Of a stretch of 64,000 bases of DNA, positions 48,101-60,100 are shown piece by piece (within the stretch, counting starts at the first letter, position 1; the number at the start of each line of letters is the position of its first letter). Location of the stretch: NCBI GenBank assembly GCA_032622095.1, contig CP136066.1:231758961-231822960 (forward strand). Direction: 5' to 3'. The notes under the pieces are model-generated. The model ran no database searches and was not told the DNA's origin. It was given only the letters and a program-made list of their open reading frames with translations. A program made the translations under genes and the position numbers. The stretch comes from Siphonodentalium dalli (taxonomy: Eukaryota; Mollusca; Scaphopoda; Gadilida; Siphonodentaliidae).

Positions 48101-51100
48101 GCATTAAATGTTAACAATGAAATATAGATGGGAACGAGTCATTTTGGGGTAATTTAGCGAAAACACATGGCTGCCAGCAGCTACAGTGTCATTGACACTT
48201 TCATTTTACAGGCAATCCACTAGTACACATAATCGAATAACTCAGTGTTGTTTTACTTTGCAGGGACAAGGGCCAGTCCTCACCTATATCAAGCATATCT
48301 ACTTGACGGACTGATGAGATGGAATCAGGACAGGGCTGAGGATGCCAATAAATATGAAAGATCACACATATATGACATCCGGAAGAAATTGTCTGTAAAC
48401 AAAAACACCATGATAGTGTATGGAGAGCCTGCATTTGGCAACTTCGCGATGCCCAGGAAATACACAGGTATATTTCAAATATATCTGAATATTGGTTAAT
48501 GGTTTTTGTTGCGGTGACTAAATTTTCCACCATGCCATTCAAATGCGACTGTTCCATGGTTAAATATATTTCACATAATATTCAAAATTGTTGAAAGCAC
48601 ATCGAATCTGATATCTACATTAAAGGTGGCAGGTTTTATTTTAAATTCCTACCTGCATGTGATTTCAATACTTTTTCATTTTTATATATGTACGGTTTCA
48701 AAATACATGTTCCTATTTCAAGGCCGCCTATAAAATATATGCAAAAACTAGGGCTGTAACGATACACTTGTTCACAATTATGATACACTTGTTTGCGATA
48801 CGAAAAACGATACATGGTATATGATACATATCACGATACACTAAATCATTGTTGGCAAATTAACACCACCTGAATTCTAAGAACTAACATGTTTATAACT
48901 GGATATACGGTTTATTTTAAACTGAAATGCAGTTAAATAGTGGTCTATGCATTAAATACCCGAACATGTCAACTTGAAAGAAAAGTGCAGGTATTTGCTC
49001 TTTTACATATGCCCATCTTCAGAGATTTCACGTATAGTGATACACATGACATACGCATATTGTTGGATAGTGTATTAGAAATACAATGAATCATTACAGC
49101 CCTAGTAAAAACAATGTTATGAACAGCTGCAGAGTTAACTAATTGATAGATAATAAATGTGCACATATTTATGACAACTAACGCTGTGTAGGATTATTAT
49201 GCCCCCGACTTGAAAAGTCGGCGGATATATAGTCGACGTCTCCGTACGTCCGTCCGTACAAACATTTTGCATTATTGTTCAGCAACCGCTGGGCAGATTT
49301 TGCTGATATTTGGTATGGTGATAGAGCAGCATGGGGGAACAGCTACATGCATAGCGCGGGTTTCGTCCACCCATTTTCACCAGAGTTATGGCCCTTTTTT
49401 TACTTAGAAAATTCAATTTTTCTGTTGTTTTTTTGGGTTTCCAGATGATAGCGTGGGCTTTGGTGGTACAATTGCAAATCCCGTATTTATGTGGATCAGT
49501 TATATGAAAATACATGTCAAGTGCGAATTTGGGTATGATCTGATGATTTTTGCCAGAGTTGTGGCCCTTTTTTCAACTTAGAAAATTTGAATTTTCGCTT
49601 GTTTTTGGGTTTCCGGATCGATTGTTTTGGGGTTTTTAGTCAACATTTCTGTACGAACTTCTTTTGGAATGGTCATATAGACCTCCTCAGATATCTGCAG
49701 TTTCGTCCATGCTTAATCCGAATTGCTACGGTCGGGGGCAAATGCCACGCGACAGCGTACCTCTTGTTTCCTTATGATTTATAGCTTCAAACAGCTTCAA
49801 ACTTCAACATCATGGTACTGCTGAAAAAAAGAAAAAATAGTCGTAGTAAATGAGACTGTATTTAGTATATTTACTTGCATTCTAAATTGGATGACATTTG
49901 ACAAATGACATTAGTTATTAAAACTAAAAATGAACCAACTTTGCGTATGGTGCATAACTTGTTTTTGTTTTTTTGTTTTTTATATATGCCCTTTTTTTTT
50001 TAATGTATCAATATGTAATCAGTCTGTCTGTCCGTTGACCTTTTTGGTTTCCGATCGATAAATCTAGTTTGGATTATTTGAATCTGAACCAAATTTGGTA
50101 TGTGTATTTCCCAGCTTTAAGGCCAAATAAAAAAAGGTTTTGGTTCTCAGGCCCCGCCGCATTGAATAAAAATGGCCGCATTAGGCCTTTTTATTGCAAT
50201 GCCTGATGTTATGACAAAAATAATTACGAAAAAAAAAAATAGTTTTTTTTTTTTTTGGGGATTTTATCAACATGTCCATAGCAGATATGTGTTGAATATT
50301 TAATAGTGTGCATTGAGCTCTAACATGTAATGTGTTACAAAGTGACTTGCATGCTTTCAGCATGAAGTAGATGAATACAATTCAGAAAATGATTAGCTGA
50401 TCCTCATGCTCTTCTTACAATTAGTCATTGTGAACAACTTACACTAATTGTAACTTTATACAATTGAAAGGCACAGGAGTGAATTCAGGATCACATATTA
50501 GAATGGGGAGGTATCAGTTTTTAGACAACAATAACAGTAGTTAAGGTCAGGGGCATTATATATTGTTAGGTAATCCCAGTCATACACTGGTAGTACAATG
50601 TCATTTTTATATAAGACTAAATGAGTTTATATGCATAACAGTTCCCTCTACCTTTCTGGTTATTACTAGACAGAGGAAGGTATCTTTGTCCATGCTTACT
50701 ATGCGCAGAAAAAAATAAAAAATAAAAATAAAACCCTCCCTCCCTCATTGATTTGAAGAAAAAAATTGCCCGAGAACCAAAACCCTTTTTTTTTTGGCCT
50801 AAGATACTCAGATATAAATACCAGGAATACACAAGTTACACAAGTACTTCCGTGGGCATTTCATATTGTTATGAGCAGAACATTAAAATTGCGAATAGAA
50901 TGTAAGCAGAGCTTTTCATATTGTAGGAGAGCTAATAGGTATAGAATACCTATATAGCCAGACATCGACGGGTCTGGGTGATGTCAAAATGATGCTGGAG
51001 GCAGACAGCACTGAATCAGATATGATTGAGAGTGCGGCAGGAATTGAAGAAGAATCACCAGAAGAAATCGCGGAACAACAGAACATCGACAGGACAGTAG

Positions 51101-54100
51101 TCTATCCATCACAGGCACCTTGTATGACTGAGAAGAGAAACATCACCAGGTCACCAGCCAAAACTGCTAAATCAACACCTGATACAGGTAAAAATTATGA
51201 TTGTTAATGAATGAGCAAAAGAATATAATTATACCTCCACAACGAGTTGTGGTGGGTATACTGGAATCTGCTTGTGAGTCTGGACAACTTTTGTGGAGTT
51301 GTCCCCCATTTTCGACTTAGGAAATTTTTCTTGAAATCCATAATGGATACTTCATTGGAAGTACATGTTGAATAGGGGGGGGGTTTACCTTAGTCACACC
51401 TGGGACAAGCCTATCTCTAGTTATGTGTACCCATACCATAGTATGGTACACATAGTGTCGACGTCCGGATTGACCACTCGTCATTTGTCTGTCTCCACGT
51501 CTGTCCATCGACACTTTACGCATAATGTGATAAACTCAAACATTTTCTATCCAATCGGAACCAAATTTTGTATATGTGTTTTTCAGACCAAAATACAAAT
51601 CGAGTTCAAATATGGGTTTTATCAGAGTTTTTATTTTACAGAGTTATGGCCCTTTTTGTTTACTTCGAATTAACGCATTGTGACATAACTCACATTTTTT
51701 ATCTGATTGGAACCAAATTTGATATGTGAGTTTCTCAACCCAAAATACAGATTTTTAATGATAATTATAAGTTGAGAAATTGGCCGCATTGTTATCACTT
51801 GGCACATAATGAATAACTTATTGTTTACTATCAATACAATCACACTTTATTTGTCACATGTTAACTAGCATTTGCGGTAGTTTCCTTAGATGTAAACAAC
51901 CTAGTGAAATTGATTCAGACAACGCTGTTTATGTCAAAGCCCTGTGTATATATCTTTCTATATGAGACCATAAAATTAAGTTTATGTACATAACTCCATT
52001 CTTTGCAGGCTTACCTCCATTAAGTCCAGACAGTGATGACATCATGCCATTAGAAAATGCTCCATGTGCAACTCTACAGCGTGTCGCAGCTCCATGTGCA
52101 ACTCTTCAGCGTGTCGCAGCTCCATGTGCAACTCTTCAGCGTGTCGCAGCTCCATGTGCAACTCTTCGTGTCGCAGCTCCATGTACAACTTCTCAACATA
52201 TCACAGCTCCATGTCCGACTCTTCGTGTACCATCTCCATGTGGAACTCTTCGTGTCGCAGCTCCATGTCCGACTCTTCGTGTCGCAGCTCCATGTACAAC
52301 TGCTCAACATATCACAGCTCCATGTCCGACTCTTCGTGTACCATCTCCATGTGGAACTCTTCGTGTCGCAGCTCCATGTCCGACTCTTCGTGTCGCAGCT
52401 CCATGTACAACTGCTCAACATATCACAGCTCCATGTCCGACTCTTCGTGTACCATCTCCGTGTGGAACTCTTCGTGTCGCAGCTCCATGTGCAACTCTTC
52501 GTGTCGCAGCTCCATGCACAACTGCTCAACATGTCACAGCTCCATGTCTGACTCTTCGTGTACCATCTCCATGTGGAACTCTTCGTGTCGCAGCTCCATG
52601 TCCGACTCTTCGTGTCGCAGCTCCATGTACAACTGCTCAACATATCACAGCTCCATGTCAGACTCTTCGTGTACCAGCTCCATGTGGAACTCTTCCTGTC
52701 GCAGCTCCATGTCCGACTCTTCGTGTACCAGCTCCATGTGGAACTCTTCCTGTCGCAGCTCCATGTACAACCCTACGTGTCGCAGCTCCATGTGCAACGG
52801 CTGTTCAACGTGTCACAGCTCCATGTCCAGCTATATTTCGAAGTATATCACCTCCATGCACAACATTAGCTCCGACTGATACTGTTGTCACAGCTCCAAG
52901 TGCAGCAATTGGTGCCAGCAGGGCAACTTCCAAAGTGAGTCCCATGCTTTAAATTTTATATGTTGTAATTTTAACAAAGTAAGTGTATAATTGTGTCACT
53001 GGAGTCTGGATATTATGGATATTAAGGTATTGCTTTTATCAATGAGGATATCAGCCCTCGAAATTAGTAATAAATTGCAATGGCACTTCATATAAATACT
53101 CAAATTACTCATTTACCCTCATTTTATCACATCTCTCTGCTGAGTCTGGGTATATACGACACTCTTGTCTTGTGACCGATGAATAAATTCCCCGTGTTCA
53201 ACTTATATTGACAACATTTATATTGACACATGACATATATGAAATGTGACTCTCTCAACATGCTATATCAAATTTGATGCTTTTATGAATTTTAATAATC
53301 GCTTCACGTTTGTGATCTATATGAATAATTTAAACAAAATAATTTTGGTGGTTATTTTTTTTAAGACAGTAATTCACGTAGACCTAATCTGTCCAAAATA
53401 GATTTGGATATCATGTTGGGTTGATGCTGTTTTGGACCGAGTTTCATTCTTCTATAACTGTCTTTACTCCCAGAATCGTGCGTGGGAGTTATCTTGCTTG
53501 TATGTCCTCCGATTAGGTCGAATGGACGCTTTGCATATACGAACATTGGAAGGCAGCCTTTCCCATACATGATTATGTAAAACATGCCTATATCAGAGGT
53601 ACATTGAATGACAAATCAACGAGATTTATAAGTAAACAAAGCCTTGTTTTCCAGAAAATTGTTATTTGTCGCGCGATCATTCAATATATGTAAACAATAC
53701 ATTGAATGATCGTATCATCACTTTACCTTTTTCCATCACGGTACATGAATGATTTATCATTTTGAAGGTACTAAGATTAATCGCGGACCTGTCAGATAAT
53801 AACATCACATTCAACCTGTCAGATAATAAAATCACATTCAGGTCCTCACTCGAATGCCCGAGATCCACGTTTAATTAAGTAAATCTTTTCAATTAAAGTC
53901 TGGACGGGACTCGTGTCCAAAAACATCAACGATATCCAAAGCTGTCTCTTTACCAACACAAAAGACAAATCAATTCGAATACGGGCTCCCATTGGGTGTA
54001 TTTTTCCACATACTAGTGGTGCTCTTGTTCAAACATTTGTTTACAAGATAGGGGCTCATTCATGCACTTAATAATGTTCTTAATAGTTATACTTTGGTAA

Positions 54101-57100
54101 ACCATTTCAGGATTCAATTGGTCCAGATGGTGTTAGTGGCTATGCAAAAGTTGACCAATTGGCACGTTACATGGTGCATCTGCATCAAACTGATGGTGTG
54201 ACAGTACTCGGCACTGATGAGGCTAACAGGATAATCGAGTTGTGGAATGAATTTGAAGAATTTGACAAGAAACCAACTGCATTCAAACCAAGACTACAAA
54301 CATCCACTGTGAAGGGTCGCTTCAAACTGAAAAAAAAGACAACAGTGACGCCTGGAGTTGAATTCACAGCAAGGTATGGACACCTAAAGATTACATAAAA
54401 ACAAAAAGTGTGAAATATTTCTATACTAAATCGAAATATTGTTATTTTGCACCTGTCCGTGTGTGCATGCGTGTGTACGTCCATCCGATGTCTGTTCATG
54501 TCGTAACTTCAACAGATGTGCTGGGATCTCAATGAAATTTGGTATGGATGTTCACAACTATGAGGACATTAAATAGAGGGTTCCATCGTTTTGTTCAGAT
54601 TTTACATTCTAGAGTTATTCATCTTTGTTTATCTGGAAATGTTGGATTTTTGGTCCGACTGGTGTCTGTTCAGGTCATAACTTGAACAGTAGTATTCAGA
54701 TCTCAAAGAAATTTTGTATGGATGTTCACTACTATGAGGGCATTCAATAGAGTGTTACATCGTTTTGTTCAGATTTTCCATTCTAGAGTTATTCATCTTT
54801 GTTTATCTGGAAATGTTGGCTGTTTGGTGCTTCTGATGTCTGTTCAGGTCATAACTTGAACAGTAATGCTTGGATCTTAATGAAATTTTGTATGTATGTT
54901 CACCACTATGATGACATTTAATGGCACATTCACCTGTTGTTTTTTGTTCTATAGTTATTCATCTTTGTTTATATGAAAATGCTGATTTTTGGGCCCATCT
55001 GTCTGAGTGTAGCAGTCATAAGTTATAGATATGCCCACACTAGGCGGTATGCCACAAGGGGGTATGCACCGGACGACATCCATCTCTTGTTTTGTAGGGA
55101 TTTTAAAGTTATAAGCAGACGGATAATAAAAGTACAGAATGAGTGCTATTTATTGAGGGGAAATGTAGTTCAGCAAAGGACCTATGGTTGTTGAATTTAT
55201 TATTTGAACATTACCTATGAACTACCTGCCAATGATTACTTACAATAGAAGTGGTTAAAATCTATTTAGTTGAAGCATTCACTACTGATCTGATGTTTAA
55301 ATTGTTTTTAAGTTTGGCACTCAATAGTATTTACTGTCATTAACTGGGCTTAAAATATGACTGAAATCAGAATAGTTATTATTTGGATTCTCGTAAAAGC
55401 AGATTCAATCTAGAAATGCAGAAATTTGATTCTCACAAAATTTAATGAAATTTAAGGCCTTCATTATGTGATGTGATGAAAATATTTTTCTTTTGTCTTT
55501 TTTTACCCATGCTTTCTTCTATTAAAATTACTTGGAATGACCAAGGTCGGGAATATACATTTAAATTATAATAGTTTACTATTCAACTAGGGCTGCAATG
55601 ATTCAGACCGTCACAATACGATGCGATTTTTTGGCAACGGACGGCTGTGAAAACTAGATTAAATACTTATTAATCATTTTTATTATGTATATTGTCATCA
55701 GTGTTCACCTCAGCATATCCATTGAAGTAAATTGCAAGATCTAACTAATATGACCAAAATGAATAGCCAAGTATTTAGGAGTAGACAATAATAGTGAATA
55801 CAGTCCCCAGATCTGCCCAGATGGGAATTTGGGCGGAAAAGTTTGCATCTTTGACTATTGCTAACTCTGCATACATGAATTGTGTTTGCATCACATCGCA
55901 ACCTCTCAATCGTGATCTTTAAAATGTGATGCACTGGACTCATTGCAGCCATATTTTAAACCAGTTGTGACAGTTGACATTAAAATGGCATAACCATGAA
56001 ATTCCATAATTGATAGTTGATGCTAACAATCGTTATTTACTTTGTGTTGCTTTTTTCAGAAGCTTCCAAGGACAAAATACTGGCCCTGCCGTTGCTGTAG
56101 ATTCCAATCGATTGATGGAGGCAGTAGTGAAAACCCTGTGCGAGATATTTACAGGCGACGTTACGACTGGGGGTGGAGAGACAAAAAAAATCACTCGGTG
56201 GACTATGATTATCAGGGCGTACAAAGCTATTCGCTCCATGGTGACAGACTGTCCTACTGTGATGGAATCAACAACCATTCAGCTCGCCGAGATCAACCAT
56301 GCGACTTTGATTAAGTGGTAATTATACTCTTTTTACTTTAATAATATGGATAACCAAATTATAACCGAACAGTCTTGATATCTCATATATATTTTGAAGA
56401 CCTCTGTCTGTTTGTTTGTATGTCTGTATGTCATTTATACAAATCTACGATTCTCGACCGATCGGGACGAAACTTGGTACGTGTGTGTAGTTTGACCAGG
56501 CGGTCGTCGTTGTCGTATTGGCGAGCCCGTGCGACGCCCGTGCAGCGCATGCGCAGACCAGATCTCGGAAACGGGTGGAGCTATCGACTTGAAATTTGGT
56601 TTTTGAATAGCCCGGACAACGTCGGGCTCATCGGCTAGTCTATCTATTATATATTTTGGAAGATCTGTGTGTGTGTGTGTTCGCGATGGACTCGAACACG
56701 GCTGGACCGATTTCGACCAAACTTGGTACGGACACGTAATTCGACCCGGGAACGAACATGGGCCCGTCCATTTGTCCGTGCGGCGTCACCTTGACCTTCA
56801 AAACTCATATCTCGGGATCCGCAGTGCTAACACGCCGGAATTTAGCACTGCGATGCAGGGAGGATAACTCTATATTCATACGTTGACGAACGTAAGCAAT
56901 TTGCAGGCAATTACGCATCGTGTATTTTCCCCAAAATTATAACATATCTATTATATATTTTGAAAGATCTGTGTGTGTATGTATGTGTTTGTTTGTGTGT
57001 GTGTGTGTGTGTTTGAAATCGATGGACTCCAAAACGACTAAGCCAATTTCGATGAAATTTGGTATTTGGATGTGTTTTCGGCCGGAGACGAACATAGGCA

Positions 57101-60100
57101 TATTTATTTGTCCGTGCGAGGTCAACTTTTCACGTGCGGAGGTCAAATCTGTTTTTACGCCGTTTTTGCGCTAATATATTTCAGTTCGGTGCTCACAAAT
57201 CGATTCGATATAGCGCGAATAATAAATTGCCAGTCATATAATTTGCACGGTTAGAATCTGTGGCGTGTCCTCTTTCCAACGATATATAATATGTATGTAT
57301 CCGTTTTAGTTATCTGCCTCAATTATTAGGTACAAGTGGTCCGATGCTTTTATCGGGATAAAATCAATGCGTAATTTCTATGACGTCGTCAGAGGTCATA
57401 AAGTTAGATTACGTTAACTCTCACCCTGCCGATGCATTTGACTGTGTCGCGTTAACTCATCACCGGCCGAGGTATCCGCAAATGACATTGGGCTATATAT
57501 CTCGGAAACGGGTGTAGCTATCGACTTGAAATTTGGTATGTGAATGTATCTTGCCCCGGATACGAATTTTATCGGGTCGCCGAGCACGTGCGACACCAGC
57601 TTCGCGCATGCGCAGACCAGATCTAGGAAACGGGTGGAGCTATCGACTTGAAATTTGGTTTTTGAATAGCCCGGACGAAGTCGGGTCACCTTCTAGTACA
57701 ATATATATTGTCAATTTGCAGGCTATTAAGAATCGTGTATCTATCCCAAAATAAATCATTTACAATTTCTGATATATAAATTTTGTTACAGCTGATATTC
57801 TTAAGTCTACTGTCGATAGATTTATTTTTTGTGTATTTACACCACGCATAGGCTCAAGTTGTTTACATTTACCCTGCGGGTCTGGAATCTCATCCAAGAA
57901 TCCATTTAGCTGAAATGCTATTTCGCTTTTGGAATCTACCGGTGGCTCCAAACCGTCAATGCCAACAACATCGACATTGTTCAACTTTGACGGCTAGTTA
58001 AAATTTACTACACAATGCTAATTTATCTTTACGTTGAAGCTTGGTAATTAACGAGCGTGTGTATATGAGGCGCGTTTATATACTTTAGTGGAAATCAAAT
58101 CTGGTAAAACTGGCGGATTTTTACGGACGAAATTTGATACATAGGGTATCTCGGTATCCGCTGGGCCGATTTCCCGGTATCCGCTGGGCCAATTTCCACC
58201 ATTTTTGGGGTGTTGGTGTTGGTAAACTGCCAGACGGATTTTTACGAAATTTGATACTTAGTGGTAATTGTTTCCAGGGAGTGTTTTGGACGGGTCAAAT
58301 CGTGACCCCACCTGACCTTGACCTTCAAAATGGTCAATTCAATGTCAAAGCCCGGACGAAGTCGGGTCACCTTCTAGTGATTATATATGAAGCAGCTGGA
58401 CACTTTGGTCGTATATAGTATATGTGATTTTGTCACGTCACCAATTATTATGTAATACTAAACTGCCGTTATTAATTTTTGTTGCATAGTTGATCGGTGC
58501 GATTAAAGCAGTAATGTCGTAATCTGAAATAAAAGTGTGCGTCTTTCAATGGCGGCGTTGCAAATTGAAAATAATTTTCCAAACTATAAATATAAATGTC
58601 GCGTGCAATGGGAAAATTTCAAGCACTGGCTGAGCTGAGGGCAATACTGGAATCTAAATTCGTGATGCAAGCAAACATTATGATATCGTGTTTAATTATG
58701 CCCCCCGACTTGAAGTCGGCGGGTATATAGTCGACGTCTCCGTCGAGTCGTCCGTTCGTACCAACATTTTGTTCAGCAACCGCTAGGCAGATTTAGCTGT
58801 TATTTGGTATGTGATAGAGCAGCATGGGGGAACAGCTACAGGCATAGCGCGGGTTTCGTCCACCCATTTTCACCAGAGTTATGGCCCTTTTTTTACTTAA
58901 AAAATTCAATTTTTCTCTTTTATTTGTTGTGTTTCCAGATGATAGCGTGAGCTTTGGTGGTACGATTGCAAATCCCGTATTTTTGTGGATCAGTTATATG
59001 AAAATACATGTCAAGTGTGAATTCAAAAGATATGCCTCCTGACTTTAGTCTGTGGGTTTTTAGTCAACATTTCTGTACAAACTTCTTTTGGAATGGTCAT
59101 ATAGACCTCCTCGGATATCCGCAGTTTCGTCCATGCTTAATCCGAATTACTACGGTCGGGGGGAAAACGCCACGCGACAGCGTACCTCTTGTTTATCATA
59201 TTATTACCAAGTACTTTCGTGAATCTGATAATCTTCAGATATCCTTCTGTCTTCATGAAACGACAAGAAACACATACTTATGAACGAAGCAGAAGATACA
59301 TTCAGGTTATCGCAAATTCGGTCAATGGTGAAAGGTACATCATGACGTTGCTCGTCGAACATTTTTATGAATGAAATGGACATGATGAATCGACAAGCTT
59401 CTTAGTATAGTACACTTCTCACTCGGATTGCGCAGACATGTATAATAGTATAATGGTTAATTTCAGTAAAACACCCCCTAGATGTAGACAACAAGATACA
59501 GTCTTTACTTTTGAATACTTTCAGTTTGATGTTGGTAAATCTGTTTGAAATTGGCCGATTGTGCCTCCAGTTATCGGAAATCAGTCCTATGGTCTTTTTC
59601 ATTATCGGAACATCACTTGCATTGGCCTAACAATAGTTACCTTGATCTTGTAAGCCAGTGCATTCTCTTATATGTGAGGCTCACTATGGGAGAATGCACT
59701 GGCACAGGGTCTTTAATCCTTTACCAGCTCAGCTCCACATGAAAGGGTTAAAACTAGTGAAAACTTTACGAAAAACTTTTCAAATTTCTGTTTTAAATTA
59801 GACAATATGCTCAAGTGAATTCACAAATAACAACCCATTCACTACATATGAATACTGATTGTATGGTTTCAAGTGCTATATAATAAGTATGCAAATGAAA
59901 TTGAGGCATTAAGTTCTTATTTTACAATGTTACACATCCAATTTGTTTTTATTAAAAAAATTCAGCTGCAACACTTGAGGTAATGTTCATAACTGATGAA
60001 AACATTTCACTAAAACCTGCATGCTCCAAGATTTAAATTGCTCATGGTTTGTGCCTATGTAAAATCTTGCCTGGTGATTTATTTTGTGTCCTTGTGGTTC

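Larger units (their letters stand above)
48468..50926 (+). other. Intron 12
   Basis: It holds a hAT-type element (48749-49104), a CTCTTGTT-class element (49195-49768), a truncated head of another (49975-50118) and a GGCC-ended TIR element (50119-50803). Confidence 0.6.
54374..56059 (+). other. Intron 15
   Basis: It holds a CTCTTGTT-class element (54415-55091) and a hAT-like MITE (55588-55953), with about 500 bp of unassigned AT-rich sequence between them. Confidence 0.6.

Noticed and set aside
52074-52643. 189-residue minus-strand frame and two long alternative plus-strand frames over the Cys-rich array
   Set aside because: They arise because every unit length is a multiple of three and no frame contains a stop. 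Only the frame that joins exons 13 and 15 in phase is called.
56381-58377. Autonomous Helitron
   Set aside because: No Rep HUH motif or helicase motifs are visible in any frame. All Helitrons in the window are non-autonomous.
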